Assembly: GCA_039935415.1 (NCBI GenBank) | Contig: JBDTKH010000039.1 | Coordinates: 1-14,365 of the forward strand | Length of the DNA: 14,365 bases | Source: Palsa-870 sp039935415 | Lineage (GTDB): Bacteria > Chloroflexota > Dormibacteria > Dormibacterales > Dormibacteraceae | Direction of reading: 5' to 3' | Part shown: in pieces, positions 1 through 6,060 of the stretch | How the letters are laid out: every line of letters begins with the position of its first letter | How positions within the stretch are numbered: the first letter of the stretch is position 1 | Position numbers and translations under genes: made by a program | The notes under the pieces: generated by a model | The model's database searches: none | Told to the model about the DNA's origin: nothing | Seen by the model: the letters and a program-made list of their open reading frames with translations, nothing else

Positions 1-1068
1 CTCAACCTCCTACGCGTGTACACGCCGGAGGAGGCAGACGCGCTCATGCAGCGCTCGTTCGGGCAGTTCCAGAAGCGATTGGCGGCAGAGGAGGCCAAGG
101 AGCGACTCGGCAATGTTCGCGAGAAGCTCGCGGACCTCAAGCGCATTTGGGACGACCCCGAGGTCTCGCTCGAGGACGTGGCCCAGTACTTCAAGCTCGA
201 GGAACGCAGGCGCTCGATTCGCATCGAGCTCAAGCGTTTGCGCCGCGAGGCGGGCGCCGAGCGCCGCGGGCGGCGCAGCCGGCACACGCGGGCGATGGGC
301 TCGTCGGGTCGCCTCGTGCAGCGGCTCGAAGTCGAGGCGAGGGGCCTGCTGGAGCGCCAGCGGAAGCTAAAGGTCGTTCGGTCGCCACGCTTTGGCGAGC
401 TGCTACAGAAGTACGGCGAGATCCGCCTGCTTCAGAAAGAGCTCGCCGGCGGCGAGCGCGAGGTCGGCGGGCAGATGGACGAGTACGCACGCAAGCTGCG
501 CCGTTTGGCCAAGATCCTCACCGAGGCCGGCTTCCTCGCCCACGATCACCCAACCGACAAGGGGCTCTTCGCATCGCGCGTCTATGGCGAGAACACGCTG
601 CTGGTCGCGGAGGCGGTGTGGCTCGGTTGGTTCGAGGGGCTTGCGCCTGAAGAGCTCTGTGCGGTGCTCGTGATGCTCGCCGCCGAAGACCGCGAGCGAG
701 GCAGGGACCGCCAGCCGCGCGCACCGAGGCGATACCCGACACCCGCGATCGCGCAGACCGCGCGCCTGATCCGATCGCTGTACTTCCGCTTCGCGGACAT
801 GGAGCGGGACCTGGACGAGCCCAACCTCCGCTCGCCGTCGCACGACTACATCGACTTCGCCTACCGCTGGTCGTCGGGAGAGGCGCTCGACAAGATCCCC
901 CTGCCGGCGAACGTGGACATAGGGGACGCGATCAAGGCGATGAAGGGCCTGTACTCCCTGCTTCGCCAGCTCGAGTGGGCGCTCCGCCGGGCGAAATCCC
1001 CCTTGCTGGACACGGTCTCCCGCGGCGTCGCGCAAATGGAGCGCGATGTCATTAAGCGCACGTACTAA
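1..1068 (+). CDS. Ski2-like DEAD/DEAH-box RNA helicase, C-terminal part (cut by window edge)
   Basis: The reading frame is open from base 1 and has no start in the window, so this is the 3' end of a longer gene; an in-frame GTG at 16 is probably an internal valine. The first residues (NLLRVYTPEEAD, then SFGQFQ) look like the helicase linker that precedes the C-terminal region in Ski2/Mtr4-type helicases. Residues about 25-165 are rich in Arg, Glu and Leu and probably form a long helical arch or coiled coil. From about residue 170 the pattern (GFLAHD, D-x-KG-x-FASRVYGE, then EELCAVLV) matches the DSHCT domain that closes this family. The ATPase motifs lie outside the window. By family knowledge the product should be an ATP-dependent RNA helicase acting in RNA turnover. 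It ends in TAA and a REP-like hairpin follows after 8 bases. I am confident of the family, not of the substrate. Confidence 0.85.
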   Translation, partial: LNLLRVYTPEEADALMQRSFGQFQKRLAAEEAKERLGNVREKLADLKRIWDDPEVSLEDVAQYFKLEERRRSIRIELKRLRREAGAERRGRRSRHTRAMGSSGRLVQRLEVEARGLLERQRKLKVVRSPRFGELLQKYGEIRLLQKELAGGEREVGGQMDEYARKLRRLAKILTEAGFLAHDHPTDKGLFASRVYGENTLLVAEAVWLGWFEGLAPEELCAVLVMLAAEDRERGRDRQPRAPRRYPTPAIAQTARLIRSLYFRFADMERDLDEPNLRSPSHDYIDFAYRWSSGEALDKIPLPANVDIGDAIKAMKGLYSLLRQLEWALRRAKSPLLDTVSRGVAQMERDVIKRTY

Positions 1069-1076
1069 TTCAATAG

Positions 1077-1125
1077 GTCACTTCCCCGCTGGCGGGGAAG
1101 GTGGCGCACAGCCCCGGATGGGGAC
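1077..1125. repeat. REP-like palindromic intergenic repeat, copy A
   Basis: GTCAC opens the element, then a perfect 9-bp hairpin follows (arms 1081-1089 and 1092-1100, CTTCCCCGC/GCGGGGAAG), then GGTGGCGC and a second small CCCC/GGGG hairpin at 1112-1123. The same architecture occurs at 8393-8444. One stem base pair differs between the copies in a compensatory way (T-A here, C-G there). It could also slow or end transcription from the helicase gene, but no U-run follows the hairpin. Confidence 0.6.
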
Positions 1126-1141
1126 GCCCGATTGGCCCGAT

Positions 1142-1147
1142 TAGACT
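1142..1147 (+). promoter_or_regulatory. Putative -10 element (TAGACT) of a leaderless mRNA
   Basis: TAGACT fits TANNNT and lies 9 bases before the GTG at 1157, close to where transcription would start. No convincing Shine-Dalgarno is present. No -35 box was recognised. Confidence 0.45.
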
Positions 1148-1156
1148 GAGAGCAGA

Positions 1157-2299
1157 GTGCGGTCGAAGAAACGAAGGATCCTCGTCACTGGCGTGGCGCG
1201 CTGGTGGGGCGCGCTGGCGGTGCAGCGCCTGGTCGAAGACCCGGACGTGGCCGAGGTCATCGGCATCGACATCCGCGAGCCTCGCTACGACCTGGGTCGC
1301 GCGGACTACCTGAAGCTCGACGTCCGCCACTCGCTGATCGGCAAGCTGGTCCGCTCGGTCGGCATCGACACCGTGGTGCACACACTCACGCGAATCGACT
1401 CGTTCGACATGGACCCGCGCCGCGCGCACGAGATGAACGTCATCGGAACCCTGAACCTGCTCGCCGGGTGCGCGGGCGAGGGCAGCCCCGTGCGCCGATT
1501 CGTGCTCAAGTCGTCAGGCCACGTCTACGGCTCTCGTTTCGACCTGCCGGCCGGGCTGCGCGAGGACCATCGCCTGGACAGCAACTCGCGCCATCAGTTC
1601 GTGCGCGACATCGTCGAGGTCGAGTCTTACGTGAGCGACTTCGCGCTTCGCAACCCACACATCGCAATCCTCGTCCTGCGTTTCTGCAACAGCCTCAACC
1701 CGCAAGAACCGCAGCCGCTCGCGCGGTACCTCGACCTCGAGGTCGTCCCGACCATCGCCGGTTACGACCCCCCACTGCAGCTCATCCACCGCGACGACTG
1801 CGTGGAAGCCATGGCGATCGCCACCAAGCGTGGTCCGGCTGGCGCCTACAACATCGCCGCGCCGGGGGTCGAGCCGCTTTCCAGGCTGCTCGACGAGGCG
1901 GGCAAGCTGCACGCGCCGTTGCTGCCGCCGATCGGCCTCGAGCTCGCCGCCTTCGGCATCCGCAAGGCCGGTCTTGCGTTCCTCTCGCCGCAGCTGCTCG
2001 ACCTGCTGCGCTGGGGCCGATCTCTTTCGACCGCGAAGGCGGCGCGCGAGCTTGGCTTCCGGGCCAGGCGTGACACCCGCGCGGCGTTCGAGGACTTCAT
2101 CCAGCAGCGCCGCGTGCTGCGCTACGAGCCCGACCGTCACCGCTACCAGTACGAGAAAGAGCTCGAAGACTTCATCCACAGCCGGCAGCTGGCGGCGGAA
2201 GACGCGGGCGGGGAGACCAACGGCGCTGCGGCCCTGGAGGCCAAGCCAGCCGTTAGACCTCGCCTCCGCCGCCATCAATCACGACCACTTCCCCGTTGA
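1157..2299 (+). CDS. Atypical extended SDR family NAD-dependent epimerase/dehydratase-like protein
   Basis: This 380-residue protein has the extended-SDR layout: an N-terminal Rossmann start (ILVTG at 8-12), an acidic residue after the second strand (GIDIR, 36-40), NVIGTLNLL (94-102), KSSGHVYGS (118-126) and a later LIHRDDCVEAM segment. It looks like an actinobacterial SDR group with an altered nucleotide loop. The usual TGxxGxxG reads TGVARWWG, so the middle Gly is Arg15. At the normal YxxxK position it has F148 and I152, so the catalytic Tyr and Lys appear to be missing. It may bind a nucleotide without normal dehydrogenase or epimerase chemistry. The start is the GTG 9 bases after TAGACT. 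The last 15 or so codons overlap the 3' end of the opposing SDR gene, so the basic tail (about residues 366-380) may be dispensable. The substrate is unknown. Confidence 0.85.
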   Translation: MRSKKRRILVTGVARWWGALAVQRLVEDPDVAEVIGIDIREPRYDLGRADYLKLDVRHSLIGKLVRSVGIDTVVHTLTRIDSFDMDPRRAHEMNVIGTLNLLAGCAGEGSPVRRFVLKSSGHVYGSRFDLPAGLREDHRLDSNSRHQFVRDIVEVESYVSDFALRNPHIAILVLRFCNSLNPQEPQPLARYLDLEVVPTIAGYDPPLQLIHRDDCVEAMAIATKRGPAGAYNIAAPGVEPLSRLLDEAGKLHAPLLPPIGLELAAFGIRKAGLAFLSPQLLDLLRWGRSLSTAKAARELGFRARRDTRAAFEDFIQQRRVLRYEPDRHRYQYEKELEDFIHSRQLAAEDAGGETNGAAALEAKPAVRPRLRRHQSRPLPR

Positions 2300-3023
2300 C
2301 GTAGCTCGCGGCGTCGGAGACCAGGAACGCGACCACCCCGGCAACCTCCTCCGGCACGCCAATCCGTCCCATTGGGTTGGATGCCAGGACCCGCTCGAGG
2401 ATCACCTCGTTGCCCCACAGCGCCTCGGCAAATCGGGTCTTGATGAGGCCTGGCGCGACCGCGTTGACGCGCACCTTGCCGCCCAGCTCTCTAGCCAGCT
2501 GGCGCGTGAGCATGATCACCGCGGCCTTGGTGATGTTGTAGACGCCGAGCCCAAATCCGGGGCGCAGACCGCCGATGCTGGCCACGTTGACGACCGCGCC
2601 GCCGCGGGCCTCCATCGACGCCTCGTACACCAGCTTGGTCAGCACGAACACTCCGCGCAGGTTGACCTCGAACGTCTTGTCCCATGCCCCGAGCTCCGCG
2701 CCGAGGACGGGCCCGAAGTAAGGGTTGGTCGCGGCATTGTTCACCAGGATGTCGATCCGGGAATGGCGCTCCATGACGGCCTGGACCAGGCGCTCCAGGT
2801 CCTCGGGCCGGCCGGTGTGGGCGGCGACGGCAGTCGCGCGCTCGGGATATTGAGCGTTGATCCGCGCCGCTTCCTCGTCCAGGTCCGCCTGCTTGCGGCT
2901 CGAGAGGACCACGTGCGCGCCCTGCTCGACGAGCGCGCTCGCGATCGCGCTGCCGATCCCGCGGCTCGCCCCCGTGACCAGCGCGACTCGCCCCGAGAGG
3001 TCGAATCTGGAGCCTTCGAGCAC
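2253..3023 (-). CDS. Classical SDR family oxidoreductase
   Basis: This is a complete 256-residue classical short-chain dehydrogenase, the normal length for the family. Visible motifs are TGASRGIG (17-24, cofactor loop), SSRK after the second strand (41-44, basic residues suggesting NADP(H) preference), NNAA (95-98), N121, Ser149 (VASIGG) and Y162-x3-K166, so the full Asn-Ser-Tyr-Lys tetrad is present. It ends in the usual GEVVVIDGG segment. Its overall pattern resembles DHRS4-like carbonyl or 3-oxoacyl reductases, but the substrate cannot be read from sequence. The GTG start lies 7 bases after a TATCGT hexamer, with no Shine-Dalgarno, so it is probably leaderless. The TAA stop lies inside the 3' end of the opposing SDR gene (47-bp convergent overlap). 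It is transcribed divergently from the gene at 3049. Confidence 0.93.
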   Translation of the reverse strand: MLEGSRFDLSGRVALVTGASRGIGSAIASALVEQGAHVVLSSRKQADLDEEAARINAQYPERATAVAAHTGRPEDLERLVQAVMERHSRIDILVNNAATNPYFGPVLGAELGAWDKTFEVNLRGVFVLTKLVYEASMEARGGAVVNVASIGGLRPGFGLGVYNITKAAVIMLTRQLARELGGKVRVNAVAPGLIKTRFAEALWGNEVILERVLASNPMGRIGVPEEVAGVVAFLVSDAASYVNGEVVVIDGGGGEV

Positions 3024-3029
3024 GGCTGA

Positions 3030-3036
3030 TACGATA
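3030..3036. promoter_or_regulatory. Overlapping divergent -10 elements (TACGAT plus, TATCGT minus)
   Basis: The heptamer TACGATA reads TACGAT on the plus strand (3030-3035) and TATCGT on the minus strand (3036-3031). Both fit TANNNT. The minus element is 7 bases from the GTG of the SDR gene; the plus element is 13 bases from the ATG at 3049. The gap between the two start codons is only 25 bases, so one site must serve both genes. Confidence 0.5.
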
Positions 3037-3048
3037 GCCCCCCACTAG

Positions 3049-3498
3049 ATGGCGATAACGGGGAAGGCGGCAGAGGACATCCTCGAACGCATCTTTCAAC
3101 CCACCACGAAGCCAAGCGCGCGGGACCAGGCCGAGGAGACTCTGCGGCATCCCAAGCGGCTGGTTTACGTCGCGATGTCGAACAAGGTCTTCTACTGGCG
3201 CGCCCACATCCAGAAGTTCGTGCTCGACTCGGGGATGGTCCCGATCAGCCCTTTCATGCTCTTCGACTATTACCTGATGCACACCGTGTCCAAAGAGGTC
3301 GTGCGCGAGGCGATGAACAACCTGCTGGCGCGCTCCGACGAGGTGTGGGTCTTCGGGCGGATGTCGCTGGGCGTCAAGGTCCAGGTCGGGATCGCCAAGC
3401 GCATGAACAAGGCCGTCCGCTACTTCGACATCTCCGACCTGCCGGTCGCGGTCATGCCGATAACCGAGGAAACGGCCGAAGAGGAACTTAAGGACTAA
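3049..3498 (+). CDS. Nucleoside 2-deoxyribosyltransferase-like (DUF4406/DUF7768-type) protein
   Basis: This 149-residue soluble protein starts at ATG. Its core runs LVYVAMSNKVF (38-48), then a W-RAHIQKFVLD helix, MVPISPFMLFDYYL, RSDEVWVFG (94-102), a G-x-x-VQ-x-GIAKRM segment and finally AVRYFDI. This is the alternating pattern of the nucleoside 2-deoxyribosyltransferase/SLOG-like fold. A bound nucleotide or nucleoside sugar would be expected near the VAMSN and VFG loops. I recall similar proteins annotated DUF4406 or DUF7768, but cannot confirm the exact family. The reaction is unknown. The gene shares a promoter region with the divergent SDR gene. Its TAA stop overlaps the TAG stop of the opposing DUF2342 gene in the 4 bases CTAA. 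Confidence is high for a real gene and moderate for the fold. Confidence 0.75.
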   Translation: MAITGKAAEDILERIFQPTTKPSARDQAEETLRHPKRLVYVAMSNKVFYWRAHIQKFVLDSGMVPISPFMLFDYYLMHTVSKEVVREAMNNLLARSDEVWVFGRMSLGVKVQVGIAKRMNKAVRYFDISDLPVAVMPITEETAEEELKD

Positions 3499-4583
3499 CC
3501 GGCCGCGACTATCCTTCGATACCACCTGTCGGGGTTCGCCAGCTCATCCAGTCGGGGCATGTGGTCCGCGTCGATCCAGACCTGGTTCAGGATCTTTATC
3601 CCGTGCTCGTCGAAGATCGCCCGGCAGAACGCCTCGCCGCGCTTGTACTGCTGGAGCTTGAGGTCGAGCCCGGTCAGCTTCCAGATCAGGACCTCCAGCG
3701 GGCTCTTGCCTGAGCTTCGCGCGCGGTAGGCCTGCTCGAGGCTCTCGAAGCCCGGCAGCAGCTTGGCCCCGAGCTCGTTCATGACCAGGTTGCTGTAGCC
3801 CTCGATGACGGACATGGTGCCCTGCACCTGCCGCATCACCCGCCACTGTACCGGCAGGACCCCCGCGAAGGCGGCGATCCGCGTCACAGGGGGACCTTTC
3901 TTGGTGACCGAATCGAGAAGGACCTGCATCGAGCCCTCCATATAGGGACGCAGCCATCGATGCGCGGCGAACTGCCACGCGTGCGTCAACTCGTGGAGGA
4001 TCAGCCAGCGCCGCAGGTCGCCTGGCGGCAGGTCCGCGCGGCGTCCCCATTCCTCGACGTTGGTCTCGACCAGGTAGAGGCCCTCGCCGCCGATCGGCTC
4101 GGCGCCGAGCAGCTGCGGGTCGTACTGGCCGAGCACTCGGCGGCCCATGAAGGAGAGCATCAGCGACACGTACTGGTCAACCCCCGCGCGACCGACCTCG
4201 ACGATCAAGGAGTTGGGCACCCGCCCCGTTTCGAGCACTGGGTCGATCACCCGCCGCAGGATGCGGAGGTTCAGGTCGAGCCATCCGACGCGGTCGAGCG
4301 CCTCGAACTTCGGCAGTGAGGCGCCTCGCGGCAGCGGCCCGACAAAGTTCAGCAGCGGCCTTTCCAGCTGGGCGGCCATCGCGTGATAAGCGTTCGCGGC
4401 CTCGGCCAGGATCGCCCGGTCCACCGACGGTGTCTCCAGGCGGGCTTGGGCCGAACGCCGCACCTGGTCCCAGTCGACCAGCACGCCCGTGCCGCCACGC
4501 GGCCTGACCGCCTCGACGACGGCCGCCGTCGCAAGCCCGACCAGGGCCCCGTAGATCGCCGCCCGGCCGACTGAGCGCCTCAC
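3495..4583 (-). CDS. DUF2342-type zinc-dependent hydrolase (coenzyme F420 biosynthesis-associated family)
   Basis: From the chosen start the protein is 362 residues. It opens with a short hydrophobic segment (IYGALVGLATAAVV) that could be a membrane anchor, followed by VDWDQV. The zinc motif HELTH has its ligands at H197 and H201 and its catalytic Glu at E198; a likely third ligand, E261, lies in the downstream SVIEGYSN segment. This pairing and the length match the DUF2342 family, named putative hydrolase or F420 biosynthesis-associated protein because of gene neighbourhoods in actinobacteria. No F420 gene is visible here. I chose the GTG at 4583 because a TACTCT hexamer lies 6 bases upstream. 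A TTG at 4628 would add 15 residues but has no supporting signal. The biochemical role is not established. Confidence 0.85.
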   Translation of the reverse strand: MRRSVGRAAIYGALVGLATAAVVEAVRPRGGTGVLVDWDQVRRSAQARLETPSVDRAILAEAANAYHAMAAQLERPLLNFVGPLPRGASLPKFEALDRVGWLDLNLRILRRVIDPVLETGRVPNSLIVEVGRAGVDQYVSLMLSFMGRRVLGQYDPQLLGAEPIGGEGLYLVETNVEEWGRRADLPPGDLRRWLILHELTHAWQFAAHRWLRPYMEGSMQVLLDSVTKKGPPVTRIAAFAGVLPVQWRVMRQVQGTMSVIEGYSNLVMNELGAKLLPGFESLEQAYRARSSGKSPLEVLIWKLTGLDLKLQQYKRGEAFCRAIFDEHGIKILNQVWIDADHMPRLDELANPDRWYRRIVAAG

Positions 4584-4589
4584 GTCCTC

Positions 4590-4595
4590 AGAGTA
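4590..4595 (-). promoter_or_regulatory. Putative -10 element (TACTCT) of a leaderless mRNA
   Basis: TACTCT on the minus strand lies 6 bases before the GTG at 4583. The longer TTG-started frame would have to translate through it, so this site is the main argument for the shorter start. Confidence 0.5.
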
Positions 4596-4706
4596 GAGCG
4601 CCGCGTCCCTCTCCCCTTCGAGGAGCAATCAGTAAGTCGCGGGCAGCGCGTCCAACTCGCGCCTGGCGCGCAAGGTAAGGGCGAGGGGCTTAAGCGGGCT
4701 TGGCGG

Positions 4707-4901
4707 CTAGTAGTAGTACGGCCAGGATCGATTGCGCTTGAAAACGACCTTGCATCCCTCACAGCGAAACACGATCTGGAGATGGCGCCTCCCGATCGCG
4801 GCGGCGTCGCGCCCGCAGACCGGGCAGGATGCGGTCTCGTCCTGATACGGAGCCGGCAGAGGTTCGACTTTGATCTCTAAGCGTCTTCTTTTCTTCGACA
4901 T
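4707..4901 (-). CDS. Small zinc-ribbon protein
   Basis: This 64-residue protein has a basic N-terminus (SKKRRR) and two Cys pairs, C26-x2-C29 (CPVCG) and C47-x2-C50 (CEGC), spaced as in a single zinc ribbon. It ends in an aromatic tail, WPYYY. A Shine-Dalgarno-like GGAAGG lies 4 bases before the ATG. This differs from most unit-head genes here and fits an internal gene in a message that begins with the MerR gene, whose stop is 33 bases upstream. A nucleic-acid-binding or accessory role is plausible from the fold and charge, but nothing shows the partner. No known family was recognised beyond the ribbon. Confidence 0.75.
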   Translation of the reverse strand: MSKKRRRLEIKVEPLPAPYQDETASCPVCGRDAAAIGRRHLQIVFRCEGCKVVFKRNRSWPYYY

Positions 4902-4934
4902 TTGCCTTCCATCAACCCGGAACCGGGAGGTTAT

Positions 4935-5300
4935 TCAGACGTCTAGCTGCGACACGTCCAGGTCTTTCAGGCCATCCGGGGGATCGACACCCGCGTTCTG
5001 AAGGCGCTTCAGCAGCGCCAGGATGTGGCGTACGCCGGCGAGGTTGACGTGATGCTCGCGGGTGAGCGTCTGGATGGCCTGCAGCTTCATCACGTCGCGC
5101 CGCGAGTAACGCCGGCGATTGGTCACCGTCCGCTTGGGATGGATCATGCTCAGGTGCTCGTACATCATCAGGGTGCGGGGATGCACCTCCAGGATCTCGG
5201 AAGCCACGCTGAGCGTGAAGATCGGCTTGTCGAGATCGATGTCGCCACCGTGTGAGGCCGCGACCACGGTCGCGGTAGGTTCCCGCTGCTTGAGCTTCAT
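4935..5300 (-). CDS. HspR-like MerR family transcriptional regulator
   Basis: This 121-residue protein has a MerR-type winged helix-turn-helix at about residues 27-72: PIFTLSVASEILEVHPRTL, then a MYEHL turn and NRRRYSRRDV as the wing. NLAGVRHIL (86-94) follows and a short helical tail completes it. This combination, with HPRTL, RRYS and NLAGV, is typical of HspR, the repressor of dnaK operons in actinobacteria and relatives. No chaperone gene lies nearby, and no clear HAIR-type inverted repeat (CTTGAGT-N7-ACTCAAG) was found upstream, so the heat-shock role is inferred from family only. It lacks a long effector-binding domain. It heads a likely two-gene unit with the zinc-ribbon gene and is divergent from the MntP-like gene across an AT-richer 177-base gap. 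Confidence 0.85.
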   Translation of the reverse strand: MKLKQREPTATVVAASHGGDIDLDKPIFTLSVASEILEVHPRTLMMYEHLSMIHPKRTVTNRRRYSRRDVMKLQAIQTLTREHHVNLAGVRHILALLKRLQNAGVDPPDGLKDLDVSQLDV

Positions 5301-5477
5301 ATCTTTGTGGGTTGGTTGGCTTATATGGTTTGAGCGACTTGTGGCCTAACTTTGGGTGACAGAGGCGTTTGCAGATTCGGTGTCATTGTGAATCGGCGTA
5401 ATCGTCCAGGCAAAGTATTTTTGTTAAGGATTACCTTCGAAATGCATCTACTCCGCGGCTACATATAGTTACCAACC
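5301..5477. other. AT-rich divergent intergenic region
   Basis: This 177-base gap between the MerR gene and the MntP-like gene is clearly more AT-rich than the rest of the window. It contains the MntP-side TATAGT element and, on the minus strand, a TATAAG hexamer about 20 bases upstream of the MerR ATG. A short inverted repeat, GATTC-N11-GAATC, lies near 5374-5394. An operator for the MerR protein would be expected here, but no recognised site can be named. Confidence 0.4.
5464..5469 (+). promoter_or_regulatory. Putative -10 element (TATAGT) of a leaderless mRNA
   Basis: TATAGT lies 8 bases before the GTG at 5478 and is the closest match to TATAAT in the window. There is no Shine-Dalgarno. 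No convincing -35 box sits 17 bases upstream. Confidence 0.55.
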
Positions 5478-6032
5478 GTGTCCGCCGTCTTCAGCCTCCT
5501 GATCGTCAGCCTCTCGGTCGGCCTCAGCAACTTCGCGGGTGCGATCGGGATCGGCTTGAGCGGTATCGACGGCAGGACGCGCATCCGTGTCGGCATTGCA
5601 TTCGGCCTCTTCGAGGCGGTGATGCCGCTGATCGGCCTGGTCGTGGGCGCCGCCATCTCCGACTTCATCAGTGGCCCCGTGGAGAAGTACATCGCAGGCG
5701 GAGTGCTGATCCTGACCGGTGCCTATACGATCTGGCAGGGCCGGGGAACGGAAAAGAAGCAGGGGCCGAACGTGCTCGGCACACAGCACCTGATCATCAC
5801 CGCCGCCGCCCTGAGCATCGACAACCTCGCCGTCGGCTTCGCGCTTGCCATCTACCACCTCCCGATCCTCGTCGCTGCGGCGACCATGGGCGTGGTGAGC
5901 GTGGCGATGTCTCTGGTCGGCCTCGAGCTCGGCCATCGGCTGGGCAAGCGCATCGAAGCCTGGAGCGAGGAGCTGGGTGGGGCGGTTCTCATCCTGGTCG
6001 GCATCGCGATCGCGATCGGCCTGACCGGATAG
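5478..6032 (+). CDS. MntP-like (DUF204) manganese efflux pump family protein
   Basis: This 184-residue integral membrane protein has about six hydrophobic segments in two related halves, the size and layout of MntP/YebN proteins. The paired motifs are GLSNFAGAIGIG (15-26) in the first membrane helix and LSIDNLAVGFAL (112-123) in the fourth. In E. coli MntP each half carries a conserved membrane Asp. Here the second is kept (D115), but the first aligns with Ser17. Glu46 (GLFEAVMPLIG) matches the conserved Glu of helix 2. Export of Mn2+ or another divalent cation is the family expectation, but the Asp change makes the substrate uncertain. It starts at GTG just after a TATAGT element and is followed after 28 bases by the enoyl-CoA hydratase-like gene, which has its own promoter signal. 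Confidence 0.85.
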   Translation: MSAVFSLLIVSLSVGLSNFAGAIGIGLSGIDGRTRIRVGIAFGLFEAVMPLIGLVVGAAISDFISGPVEKYIAGGVLILTGAYTIWQGRGTEKKQGPNVLGTQHLIITAAALSIDNLAVGFALAIYHLPILVAAATMGVVSVAMSLVGLELGHRLGKRIEAWSEELGGAVLILVGIAIAIGLTG

Positions 6033-6047
6033 TCCGGGACGCTGGCC

Positions 6048-6053
6048 TAGGAT
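6048..6053 (+). promoter_or_regulatory. Putative -10 element (TAGGAT) of a leaderless mRNA
   Basis: TAGGAT lies 7 bases before the GTG at 6061, in the short gap after the MntP-like gene. It implies that the acyl-CoA genes are not simply read through from the pump gene. Confidence 0.5.
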
Positions 6054-6060
6054 TTACCCC

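Noticed and set aside
1830..3029. 399-residue plus-strand frame across both SDR genes
   Set aside because: It is antisense to the well-supported classical SDR gene and has biased shadow composition with no motif.
5281..5345. HAIR-type HspR operator near the MerR start
   Set aside because: Only half-site-like pieces (TTGAGC, TTTGAG) occur; no CTTGAGT-N7-ACTCAAG inverted repeat could be found.
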